Assembly (NCBI RefSeq): GCF_030272615.1
Contig: NC_081408.1
Location: 342,391,793 to 342,451,792, forward strand
Length of the DNA: 60,000 nt
Source: Cryptomeria japonica
Taxonomy: Eukaryota; Streptophyta; Pinopsida; Cupressales; Cupressaceae
Reading direction: 5' to 3'
In this document: positions 1 through 10,943 of the stretch, in pieces
Layout of the letters: every line of letters starts with the position of its first letter
Position numbering within the stretch: position 1 is the first letter of the stretch
The notes under the pieces: generated by a model
What the model saw: only the letters and a program-made list of their open reading frames with translations
Told to the model about the DNA's origin: nothing
Databases searched by the model: none
Translations under genes and position numbers: made by a program

Positions 1-700
1 TTTTTTGTTTGATCTTCAAGGCATATTCATGTACCTCATTTACAATATAAAATTTTATATTTAATGTAAGATCATATTAAAGTTGAAACTTAAGTCCATT
101 TACATATTGGGCTATCGCTTGTCCTTCACTCTCTTGTATATCTATCCAAATTTGAAGCCTCATAAATTGTTCAGTATAAGTCTACACTAACCTACTCATT
201 TGTCTTAAATTTTGAAACATATTTTTTCTTGGTGAACTAAGGACAAGAATCAAGTTTTTAGATGCTTCAACATCTTAGGCCAAAGTTCAATTGTTTTCTT
301 TTCCTTGTCTTCTTCTCAAATTCTACACATTTTCCCACCATATGGTTGCATGCGACTTCAACTTGTAAGCAAAATATTTTACTCTTTTTGGATCATCTTC
401 ATCCATGTCTTATATCTCAAATTACTTCTCCAACTCTTAGATCCAATCTAGGAAAATATCGGGATTGAGCACATCTTTCAAATCTAAAATATCCACACTT
501 TGGTACTTTACTTAGTTAATGCTCAATAAGCCTCTCTAGAGGGTCCAAAGGCCTAGTAGCATTTACTATTTTTGTTGGTCCATCTTCAAACTCATCCAAT
601 TATAATCTATCCTCAAGAGCCTCTAGCCTTCTCAAAACTTCCCTAGTGTTTCTTCAAGGACCTGCATTCCTCCTATCCCTTCTTCCTTGGTTCATGCAGA
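1..700 (-). pseudogene. Ty3/gypsy Gag remnant
   Basis: Read on the minus strand, with frame changes and stops ignored, this stretch gives the outline of a retrotransposon Gag capsid domain. A segment near 440-470 reads like NPDIFLDWI followed by EKYFEYK, a region near 290-340 reads like a WWENV plus LRRRQGKEKI stretch, and about 110-200 reads like YTEQFMRL and then IQESEGQAIAQYVNGLK. These match the order seen in the retrotrans_gag family of gypsy elements. The copy is heavily broken, runs off the left edge of the window and has no recognisable LTR or protease. Family assignment is inferred from the motif order by eye. Confidence 0.5.
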
Positions 701-1156
701 ATCCCCTCTAGGCCATCACAAAACACTCTGATTCAAAAACTAGATGCAAATCATAAAATCCTCTGCATTTGCAAATTTAAATCTAACAAAAGCATAAAGA
801 ATCAATAATATATAAAATGAAAAAAAGATGGTTCATTTTTGTCTCAAAAAACATAGAAAATGATCAAGCAAAACCAAAATGGCTTTATTGTATTTCATCA
901 TTTCCTTAACAAAATAGGAAAAACATAATTCTTACAATAAATCCCTGTAAATTCATTTCATCCTCTTACAACTCTTTATTCCTAGCAAAAACGAAGCCTA
1001 ATTTTACTATACAAAGGATAAATCTACAACTTCTCCTCTCGTAAAACCATTAACACCACTAATTGATTACAACTATGTTGTCACTAATTTCAGCTAACCT
1101 GAATCATGGGACAACCCCTATGAAACTTGTTCGTTTTGTAACTCGCGTCCTCCAAG
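701..1156. other. No gene seen; probable leader of element A
   Basis: AT-rich DNA with no ORF or RNA gene I can support. The right end (about 1080-1156) precedes a consensus splice donor and may be the untranslated first exon of element A, but I could not find an LTR or a primer-binding site here. Confidence 0.35.
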
Positions 1157-2378
1157 GTAAGTTGACTTACCTCATAAGTCGTGTTAGTTAGCATCTTCAC
1201 TTTGCGTCATTTTTATTTTCATGTTTTAACCTTGTTGTTTATTTCATCCTTTAAATGCACTTTGGGTTTTAAAACCCGAAATGCAGTTGTTTTTAAGTTT
1301 CCTGTACGTCGGGTTTTAAAACCCGAAGTGCAATTTTGGTCCGCATAAGGTGCAGGTCGGGTTTTAAAACCCAACCTGCAAGTCTTCCCCATAATGCAGG
1401 GCAGGTTTTAAAACCCGGCCTGTAGATTTTTCCTAGTTGCATATCAGATTTTAAAACCCAACCTACTAGTCTTTGTAAATCGTTTTTGGTTTGCACATTG
1501 GGTTTTAAAACCCAATGTGTAAAAGCGCGTCGTGTTTTTAAGTGCATTTATTGCATTGCTTGATTAGGATTTAAATACGTTTTAAAGGTTTTTATCACCA
1601 GTTTAACTTGTTTTAGTCAGTTGTCGAGCTCTGCAAGCGCATTTTTGTCGCAGAAGGTCATTTTTCACTCCATTTGATTGCCATTTGCCCAATTTCATCC
1701 GTTTTTTACATTTTCAAGTACTTATTTTTACGAAACCTATTCTTTTACTATTATTTTTCGGTTCTTGCAGGTTTTCTTCTTTCGTATGTTTAAGGTAGGG
1801 TTTTTGTTAGGTCTTAGGCATATTTAAATTGTATTGCTCTTTTTGTTTACCTGCTTTTTATTTATTTATCTTCGCATTTTCTCTCTATGGTAGCATGTCA
1901 GGCTTTGAAACCCGACATGCTTGGCCATTTTTGTCACATGTCGAGTTTCATAGCTTGACATATATTGTAATCATTTTAAGGTTGCACATCGGGTTTTAAA
2001 ACATGATGTGCAACTATGTCTTTCCCCATTGATAGGGCAGGTTTTAAAACCCGACCTATCAGTCCAAACCTACCCAGTGATAGGTCAGGTTTTAAAACCC
2101 ACCCTATCAGTTTTGTTCTGCACATTTGCAGGTCGTATTCTAAAACCCGACTTGCAACCTAGGTTAATTTGCACATTTGCAGATCGGTTTTTAAAACCCA
2201 GTCTACCAGTATGACTTATCCTTGGTGCAGATCAGGTTTTAAAACCCGATCTATCAATTTTGTTTCCTTTGTTCTTTAAGGACTTTTTGATCTTTTAGAC
2301 ATCGTTTCGGGACTTTGAAGCTGACAATCTAATGATGAATGTTGATTTTCATTATGAAAATGTTGCAGATTGTTGCAG
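1157..2378 (+). other. Putative 5'-UTR intron of element A
   Basis: The donor AAG|GTAAGT at 1154-1162 matches the plant consensus, and the acceptor TTGTTGCAG ends at 2378, directly before the ATG of the element A ORF at 2379. The acceptor is duplicated: TGTTGCAGAT occurs at 2361-2370 and again at 2371-2380. If used, the intron would be about 1.22 kb and would contain the whole palindrome array. This is inferred from splice-site sequence only. Confidence 0.35.
1255..2262. repeat. Palindrome array, core GGGTTTTAAAACCC, 48-bp period
   Basis: About 14 imperfect palindromes of roughly 30 bp lie in two clusters. Centres fall near 1270, 1317, 1365, 1409, 1452 and 1506, then 1906, 1949, 1997, 2045, 2093, 2141, 2192 and 2240. 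In the second cluster the spacing is 43, 48, 48, 48, 48, 51 and 48 bp. Most have the core GGGTTTTAAAACCC or a one- to three-base variant. The flanking arms differ between copies but still pair with each other: GCAGGT with ACCTGC (1365), TGCACATC with GATGTGCA (1997), TGATAGG with CCTATCA (2045), GCATGTC with GACATGC (1906). The symmetry is therefore better conserved than the sequence. Confidence 0.92.
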
Positions 2379-5360
2379 ATGTCTGATCCTTCTCCGAGTA
2401 AATTCGGAGGGAGGAAAATGAAGTACAAATATCAGAAATACCTCAATATATTTCCAAAGAGCTCCGTCAAGACCAACATGGACCTTATCAGGGACACAGA
2501 AATGAACGAGTTCTTGGAATGTGTGGAGAAAGCTCCTACCAAAATGACCAACCTCATAGCGAGTGGTCTACACCAGTATGCTTCTTTTCTAGTTGCAGCA
2601 CACGATCCTGAATTTGTCTTAGTAGTTGTTGATCGTTTTGATGCCAAAACAAGATAGGTTAAGGATGCATATGGTAATGTGGTTATATGCTTGGATAGCA
2701 AGGTTTTCAACAGTTTGTTCAAAGGACCAACCTTTGATGAAGTTGTGGTCATTACACCTTCGAGGGCCCAGGCTCATTATGAAGAAAACTCGGATAAGTG
2801 CAAGAAGACAATCAACACTGTGTTCTTAAAAAATGTTAGGTCTTTCACCACAACCATATGGCCCAAATTATTTGACAAGAGTGATTTCAATCCAGAATAC
2901 AATGGCATGATTAGGAGTGAGGGGCCTTCCAGATTCACATCATTTTCAACCTTGGATGTTTTTGTATATGAACATCATAAGGAAAGGTAGAGGTAGAATT
3001 GACTGGGGCAAACAAATCAGTGATGCTATTTGTTGTCAACTGGAAGAGGTGAAGACTACACTAAAGTTCTATATGAACTCTTACCTTGTATATTCAGCCG
3101 CCTCTATGAGGCATTTTCTAGGGTTGTCTACAAAGGGAGATATAAGACAGGTACCAATATGGGACTATTACTATCAGCTAAAAATCCCAAAATGGAGAAG
3201 CTACTTCAGGAGAGTCAATGATGTGTTCTTTGGTGCATGGAAATGTATTTTTTATAAGGAACTTCAGAAGAAAAGAATCTCACAATTTGCATATGATAAA
3301 GTGAGTGAATATGGATGTGTATTTCTTTAGTTCCCAACCTTCACATATATACGGGTTGGTTGTTACTCTAGAGCTCCTTTCATCTTACCAAGATACCTAT
3401 CAGATAAGATTGTCTTGATGGAGCTCAACCGGCAGTTGATCCATGTGCATGAGAAACAATTGGCCTCGCACAAAGCTAGTCTCAAGATTCCATAAGAGAT
3501 AGGAAGGTCTATGGTACAAACTTCTCCAAAGGAAAAGAACATGGAAGAAGAAATGCAGTGGGTAACTATGAGGAGGTTCAAAGATCGTGATAGTTTTGAT
3601 TATCACGGAATGAAAAAAAAACTACATAGGATTTATGTACATGTGCATATATTGGAAGATGTATGGGTTGAATGGAGGGATGAGGAAGATTTAGAAGAAT
3701 GGATTTTAGTCGTCTTACATTGGAACAAATTGAAAACCTAGATTTGGCTAAGATTCTAGATGCAATGGATGACACTGATGACATTGTAGATCCTAGATAT
3801 TATGAGAATAATATTTCCAATACTCCTTTGCCTGCAATTCAGTGGTCACAGAAAGAAAACAAATCAACTGGGACAAGGTTTGCTTCCATTATGGAAAACA
3901 CTAATGTGTGGCTATTGAAGAAAGGAATAAGGATGAAGTAGCTTCTGGTAAGTTTTGGAGATGAAGAAGATGAAGAAGGTCCTATAGGGAAGAGGTCAAA
4001 ATCAAGGACAAAGAATAAGCAAGATACGCAATAATTTGTACCGATCTCATCTTCGTGGTCAAAAGGGAAAGTTCCCAAGTATAAGTTCATAGTGAAGGGC
4101 CCTAAAGGAGGGGAATCTTCTACTTCAGCTCAAGCAATGCAACAATCCGCTACTAAGGAACCTATTGAAGAAGAACCAGAAAAGGAATAGGAAGAAGGAG
4201 AAATACCACAAGAAGAAGAAATACTATATGTGGAGGAATCAATCCCTTTGCATATGAGTACTCCTACACCACAAGTTTCTACTCCTGATTCTCAAATTCC
4301 AGCATCATCTACACATGTGACCATTCATTCCATAGACTCTGATTTTGATGAGGATGATGAAGAGTTAGCAGATGCAATCTCTCAAGGAGAGGGTGAAACT
4401 GAATTTGTTTCCTTGTCAAGCCTGCCAAGCTTTGATGATGTTCCAACTTCCCTGATTGAATCTTCTATCCTAGATTTCAGTGAAGTAATGGCTCAAATTC
4501 CTCAGGCCAGACAATTAGTTTCAACTCCTACCACTGCCATTACTACTGAGGTACCCCCTCTTGTTGCTACCATTGTTATAACTACTACTATTGTTCAAAC
4601 ATCACATGTTGAAGTGCTTGCTTCAAGTAGTCAAGATACATCACAAGTACTTGCTTCTACTCAAGGGGAGATCACAACTCTACAACCGCCATCAAGTCTT
4701 CCACCATGATTGGATATTGTAGCTCCAAAGAGGAAGAAGTGGGTAATCTCTCCGGATGAATTTTATTTTAGTCAACTAGTTCCAGTAAAACCAAATGCAT
4801 CCATGAAAGCTAAGACCGTATCCAAGATATTGGTTGATCCATCCAGTAAGAGGAAATATGTTGAGGTTTTAGTGCCACCTCCTGGTAAAGATAAAGATGA
4901 AGTTTAGCCTTCTGATTATGTTATACAAACTCTTGAATTGGGAATAGAGACACACGAAAGTGTCAAGCAAGATACATAAGCCTCATTGAATTCTCTTATG
5001 TGAAGGTTTGATACAAAAAAGGCTGAGAAAGTTCAATGGAAACAAAAGTGTGAGAAGCTTACCAATGTTCTCCTTAAGGTAACTCAATCATCGTGGGAAG
5101 TAGAACCTTTGACTTCTTTCGTAGATGAAGTGGCCTTCAATAAATCTGAGGAGGTGGGCATCAAAGCCAAAGTTGTTTATGAATAGATTGATTGTCAAAT
5201 GTTAGAAGGTACATATCTTTTGAGTTTCACAGTTAAACTCATGCTTGATTTTGAAGTTGTGCGAACTCAGGTACAAGATTTATACTCATTGTTATCCCAA
5301 GAAGTAGATGAACTTGAAAAGGATTTTGAATTGTGGGATAAAATGAAAGAATACAAGGTT
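2379..5360 (+). pseudogene. Element A accessory ORF, 5' part (broken)
   Basis: A long protein can be followed from the ATG at 2379 (MSDPSPSKF) to the LINE insertion at 5360. The frame shifts at about 2980 and returns at about 3690, and there are about ten stops. The N-terminal half is globular, including a stretch with FPTFTYIRVG and LPRYLSDKIVLMELNRQL at about 3330-3440. The middle (about 3950-4700) is acidic and rich in Ser, Thr, Pro and Glu, including DFDEDDEELADAI. A basic patch PKRKKW (about 4722) and a helical, coiled-coil-like C-terminal part follow. There is no RT, protease, integrase or zinc knuckle. I do not recognise a named family; similar ORFs occur as accessory genes of plant LTR elements. 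It continues in the same frame after the LINE. Confidence 0.65.
5346..5360. repeat. Target-site duplication of the LINE, left copy
   Basis: AAAGAATACAAGGTT, repeated exactly at 14940-14954 on the other side of the LINE. The element A frame reads KEYKV at both copies and continues as DILI after the right one, so removing one copy plus the LINE restores a single reading frame. Confidence 0.95.
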
Positions 5361-5617
5361 CTGATAGATTAAAAAATAGGTTTTAAGGACCCGAAACCAT
5401 TACATCATGGAAAGAAAAAGAGCAGCAAAAGGATTAAAATTCCGCATACATAACAACTGGCCAAAAGACCAGTGAACAGAAAGAATAGCAAAACAACAAA
5501 ACACAACAAAGAAACTAGGGAGACGCTACATTGCAATTTTCTTTAGCAGGTCCTCTGCCTTTATCACCAACTCATCATAGGTAGCCCCGACAGCTTTCAG
5601 CTCTTCCAGATCCTTGT

Positions 5618-7438
5618 TCATTTTCTTTTCCTTCCTCTTGCCTCTGGTGCGTGTTCTGGGACCTTGAGCTTCCCCTGTACCTTCAGCTCCAGGTCAATTT
5701 CTTGGATTTCCTTGTCATCATAAAGCTTACTGATGAGGGTATGAGTATTATTGGCCGAGATTTTCAGAATACTAAGGCTCTGCTCCGCGATATTCTTAAG
5801 GCACTCCTCAATTTTTTCCACTTTGGTGACTATATCCGAGAGTGTTTTTTCACTAGTTTCCGCAAGGCTTTTTCTGTCCAGCATCTCCTTTTCAATCTTC
5901 TCAAACCTGGGGTTAAAATCATCTCTGATGTCTTCCGCTTTAGCAATAGTGTTTTTCAAATCCTCGATATAGTCAGCCATTGTATTCCCCTCTCCTATAT
6001 TAATGGTCACCAGAATCAGGACTCTGTTGCATAGTTTTTTATACTCATCCACTGCTTTCTTGTAACCATCAATGAGCCATTCCATAGTTTTCATAAAACC
6101 ATTCAAGCCCTCGGGAGGAGGGCCATAGGGGGGAGTCGCTTTTCCAGGGGTTACCTGTTCATCTTTAGGGATATGGAGGGCGGAGATAGTGTCGGCAGCC
6201 CTGAGAGTCTCTTCCAATGTCGCCTTTTCCAGGTTGTGCTCGGCTTCCAGGGTCCTAGCTTGCTTGTCAGCTTCCGGTTCCTTGCCAGTCTCCTCTTTTT
6301 TCTTATGCTTTTTCTGGGTCTGGGCTTGGTTTTTACTTTTCTTCTTCAGCAACCCTTTAGGGTTCTTCTTCTCCTCAGAATAATCTGAATCCTCTTCTTC
6401 CGAAGAGATGCTGATCAAGGGTTTGCTTTGAAGTTTTTTGCCCTTAGAAGATGAGGGTCTTGATTTCCTCTTCTTACTACTCTCATACTCTGAATCATCA
6501 GAGCTATCCTCATTATCAGACAAGGAATCATTGTCGGATTCCTCCTCCTCCGAAAAAGCAGAATCAGACATATCTTCCTCAGAGTCCATAGAGGGCTACA
6601 TCCGGTTAATTTGACTGGCCTTTAAATGGTCATAAATGAGGACCATAAGGCCTTGGTGCATTGCGGTATCGCCAAGAGGATTCTCTTTGTAGGATTTTAG
6701 GGAAGCATTCATTGAGCAAAGCAAGAAATAAGGAAAATTCACCTTATCATTATGCCTAAAGTGGTTTAACAGAACAAAATGATACCCATAGACTTTCGTA
6801 AACCTACCATCTAGGGTAATATATCGCATTAAAACAAAGAGAATTTCCCGCCAGGGTTTGGCAAAAGCCCTAAGCGGGTAATAGGTTTTGCTCAACTTTA
6901 CCAGTTGTTTTTTCTCTTTCTCAGTAACTGGGTACCTTTCAATGGCTTCCCTACTGACCTTCCTGTCTCTGTAGAAGTTGCAGCCTTCCCTGTTGAGACC
7001 TGTAGCTTTAGCAATTAAATCTTCATCAATTTCCACCATTTGGTCACCCATTTTTAGCATGCCCTTCTTCCAGTTTTTGTAGAAGAGGCTAGTTACCATT
7101 CCATCATGGTCGTGGAGTCTCTCTATGAAGTTCGAGAGACCACTCTTCTACAAAATACCCCACACCTCTTCCTTCTGTTTCCACTCCTTGCAACTACTTG
7201 GCTCATATCGTCTCATATTTCTGCCCATGATGTCGCTTCTCACAGCCAAATTTTGAAACTTGCAAAGCTGGTAAAACAAAGAGCTTTTCGGAGCTAAAAC
7301 AAATACCCAAAAAACATGTGAGTTGTTGGCCTTAATGATCTGATTGATTAAAAAATAGGTATTGATGGCACTGATGCTATAATGAGTGATTTTCTCATTA
7401 TAGAAATAAGTCGAAGTGCTTACATCAATACTTTTCAT
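5618..7438 (-). pseudogene. LINE ORF3: acidic, coiled-coil accessory protein
   Basis: A single minus-strand frame of 607 codons runs from an ATG at 7438 to a TGA at 5618-5620 and is interrupted only by two in-frame TAG codons (7148-7150 and 6596-6598). The ATG overlaps the end of ORF2 (stop at 7425-7427) by 14 nt in another frame. Residues 1-280 are globular, with VEIDEDLIAKATGL and LDGRFTKVYGYHF. They are followed by an extremely acidic Ser/Glu/Asp stretch starting MDSEEDMSDS, basic clusters such as KKRKSR and KKHKKKEE that could act in nuclear import, and a C-terminal predicted coiled coil ending in RGRKRK. There is no RT or nuclease motif. Known plant LINEs have two ORFs, so a third with this layout is unusual. 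The function is unknown. Confidence 0.8.
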
Positions 7439-9509
7439 TATTACCCTGCCAATCAAGATTCTTTGGGGTACTTCTATATTGTTCATCACTTATGATTTGT
7501 CTAACATCTTTGGGGAGTCCGCTCTCACCCATCCACGTGGTAATTGTCTCATTTTTAACCGCAACATTGGCAGCCCAATCAGCAAAACAGTTGGCCTCCT
7601 GATAGATATGGGAGATATGGCATTTTTTAAAGGTTCTAATGATGTCAATAGCAGAATTGATTATGTTGTGAATCGACCATGAGGGTTTTGAAGTCCCATT
7701 GAGGCACTTTATTATATTATTTGAGTCCCCTTCTATCCATAGATAGGGGTAATTCCATTTTTTGGCTAGGATAATGCCTTGAAGAGCTGCCATAGCTTCC
7801 GCTTTATGATTTGTTTGGGTTCCAATAGGGACAGCAATCATCTCTTTGCAGATTCCTCTATGATCTCTAAGAATAGCTCCACGGTCTGAAGGACCTGGGT
7901 TACCTTTGGCTACACCATCAAAATTGATTTTGAGCTAGCCTTAGGGAGGGGTTTGCCATTTAGCTTCAAGCCTTTTATTGTAGCTGAGATTAGGACCATC
8001 GGTGATCTTCATATTCCAAGCCCTTAAGTATTTGACTCCAAGGAGTTATTTGAGTAATAGGAACCCTCCATGATTCCCATATTTTTCTGGATAGCCCTTT
8101 GAATTTTTTGGAAGACAGTATCTTGATTTAGGGAGACATCCCTGAAGATTCGGTTGTTTCTTTCTTTCCAAAGACCCCACAAAATGTGAGGAAGAGAGAG
8201 CTACCACATAAATCTCAAAAAAGAGTTGGTCCATTGAATTTTCCAGGAGGAGAACAAATCTCTGATGTTACTAGGAAACACCCAAGCTAAACTAAAGCTC
8301 TTGAGGAAACTTTCCCAAACAGAAGCTGAGAAGGAACAGTGGAGGGCAAGGTGGTCCATAGACTCTTCCTCTTGAAAGCACAACACACACCTGTTTGGAA
8401 GGGCAAAACCTCTGCCTTTTAGGTTGTCAACGGTAAGGATCTTATTTTGGAAGATAGTCCAGAAGAAAAAATTGATTTTGGGAGTGAGACCTTTTATCCA
8501 TGCTTTAGACCAGAAAGGATTTATAGGAGGGGGGGGAAAGGACACAATACATCGAAGACATAGTTAAAGTACCTTTGGGATCATGTTTCCAAATCAGGGA
8601 GTCCTCTTCATTATTCAGCCATATAGCAGACAGATGGGTCTTGATCTTAGAAAGGCTAGGGTGGATACTATCAATGTTCTGCCAATTGTTCCCATCCCAG
8701 TAATCTGCCACTAAGGAGCCAAAAGAGCCAATACAGGAAGGGGCATGGGAGGCCCATTCATGGGAGTCCATTAGGGGTTTATCAAAAAGCCAGGGATCCT
8801 CCCAGAATCTAACTTTTCTTCCATTTCCAAGTTTCCATATCACTCCTTTAGCAATCACATCTTTACATTTAGAAACATGGTTCCAAATATGGGATCCATT
8901 TATGCTGAAATCCGAATTAAGAAAAGAAGAGAGAGAAGAAGACAGAAGAAAGTACTTACTTCTCCAAATTGTGCACCATTCAGAATCAAAATGAAACCAT
9001 CTCCAAGCTTGTTTGGACAAGAGAGCTTCATTTAAAGTACGAATCCTCCTGAGACCCAAACCACCTTTGTTTTTCAGCCTACAGACCTGATCCCAAGCCA
9101 CCAAGGACATTCTTTGCTTTTCTTCAACCCCAGACCATAGGAATCTTCTTTGAATTTTCTCAATTGCTTCAGCATACTTGACTGGAATTTTGAAGAGACT
9201 GAGAGCATAAATAGGAATACTTTGAAGAGTATCCTTAAGGAGTAGGAGCTTACCAGCTTGACTTAAGAGGGCCCCTTTCCAACTTGCAAGTTTTTTGTGA
9301 AATTTGTCAACTAGAGAACTCCAGAAGGAATCAGGAGGGGCAATCCCCATGGGGAGTCCAAGGTAGGTAGCAGGAAGGTCAGCAATCTTACACTTCAAAA
9401 TTCTACTGATCCTCTATTGTCTTCTCTCTGGAGTATTAATGAAAAAGACATCACTTTTGGCCCAGTTAATAAGCTACCTCGTAGCAGAGGCAAATTTACA
9501 CAGGGTACT

Positions 9510-10943
9510 TGATGCCCTCCTAAATGGCACAATGTTAGTTTATGATCAATCAACACAAAACACACAAGACGTTAGAGTTAGTCAATCAAAAACCAAAACG
9601 TGAAGGCATTCCAAAGGAGACACTAAAAACATGCTAATGAATCTAACTAAAGAAGTAAGACAATGAGATATCTCCAACTATCTCTCAACATGATATTAGT
9701 TCTTTCTCCCTTGTTCCTCTCCTCTCCAAGTTCCAAAATAGTGTAGCTCTCAGCAGCTTTTTGCACTATGGATGCTTATGGAGGATTGAGATTTCTAGAA
9801 TAGCTCCAAATATGAAATGAAAAGCTATTTTTAATGCTAAAACGATTGATTTTACCAAAAAGACAAGATTTAGTTATGCTATGCTAAATGCTCTCTAAAA
9901 TGGCTATAATCTAAATGCTTACAAGTTTTCAGGATCTGGATTATGAAGGAATGGGCTCTATTTATAGGAAAAATGGAGCAATGGATGGCCAGGATTGAAT
10001 GGTTTAATCAAGGGTCAAGCTTGAAAGTTGGGGATCCATGTGCACAATTGACACCAATGAAATGGTGACAAATGTCAACATAGGGTTGGATTGAAAGAAG
10101 AGGTTGGAGGCATTAAAGGCCTGAGAAGACCTCATGGTTATCTAAAGACTAAGGGTCAAGCCTAAATTAGGATTACCCACTGGATTAGGAGTTAATGCAA
10201 GGATAAACCTTTGTGCAAATGATTAAGAGATAATCATGGTCAAAGCATTAAAGGCTTGATGAGACCCTTGGGTTGGGTAGAGGTTGAGTCAAAACAAATG
10301 TTTTAACCATGTGGGAGGCTTTGGGTTAACCATTAATGGTTATTGGAGACTTTGTGGATTAAGTGGTTGAAAGTTGGAAGCCTTTAAAGGTTATCAAAGA
10401 CTTTGAGCCATTTAGTGGTTGAAGGTTGAAAGCCTTTAATGGTTATCAAAGACTTTGAGGCTTTGAGAAGTGACTCCATTTTGCTTATGAATGTGACAAT
10501 ATTTAGGGGATGGATTAGGCTAATTAGGAAGGGTTTAGAAGAATCTAGAAGGGGATTAGATTTTTGCAAGTGGATTTGGTGGGTGAGGGAAAATAGGATT
10601 TTATTAAAAATAAAAATTCATTTATTTTAAAATGTGTGCAAGTTGCATTTGTAGGAAAATGTAAGTGGGGTGGGGATAATGATTTAAATAAATGTTTTAT
10701 TTAATTTATTTAAAAGAGGAATAGGGGGATTTAATTAAATAAATTGATTTTATTTATTTAATTGATTTGTATTTGGTTTAATGAATTAATTAAAATAAAT
10801 TGAATAATTTATTTAATTAATAGAAGAATGTTTGGAGATGAATTAATTAAATATTAATTTAATTAACTGATGGCTAGTGGATTTTTAATCAAATAAATAT
10901 GAAATATTTATTTAATTAAGCTGGACAGATTTGTGTGACTACA
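9510..10943 (-). mobile_element. Solo LTR inside the LINE RT
   Basis: A 1434-bp unit beginning TGATGCCC and ending TGACTACA on the plus strand, flanked by the perfect duplication GTACT (9505-9509 and 10944-10948). Read on the minus strand it begins TGTAGTCACAC. Removing it with one duplication restores continuous RT coding sequence. The minus-strand 5' part (plus 10685-10918) holds several AT-rich inverted repeats built on TTAATTAAATAAAT. There is no internal coding sequence, so it is a solo LTR left by recombination, probably of a gypsy family. Confidence 0.93.
10685..10918. repeat. AT-rich palindromes in the U3 of a solo LTR
   Basis: About five inverted repeats of the AATTAAATAAAT / ATTTATTTAATT type follow one another at roughly 40-60-bp spacing. 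Related arrays lie in the LTRs at 48681-49623 and 54299-55076. Confidence 0.75.

Noticed and set aside
1293-1547. Minus-strand ORF of 84 codons across the palindromes
   Set aside because: Its repeated VLKP-like text is only the translation of the palindrome array.
1255-2262. CRISPR-like array of spaced repeats
   Set aside because: Units are palindromes with diverged arms and similar spacers in plant DNA; there are no cas genes and no unique spacers of constant kind.
1255-2262. Interstitial telomere repeats (GGGTTTT)
   Set aside because: Plant telomeres are TTTAGGG tandem repeats; here GGGTTTT is always half of a palindrome and never in tandem.
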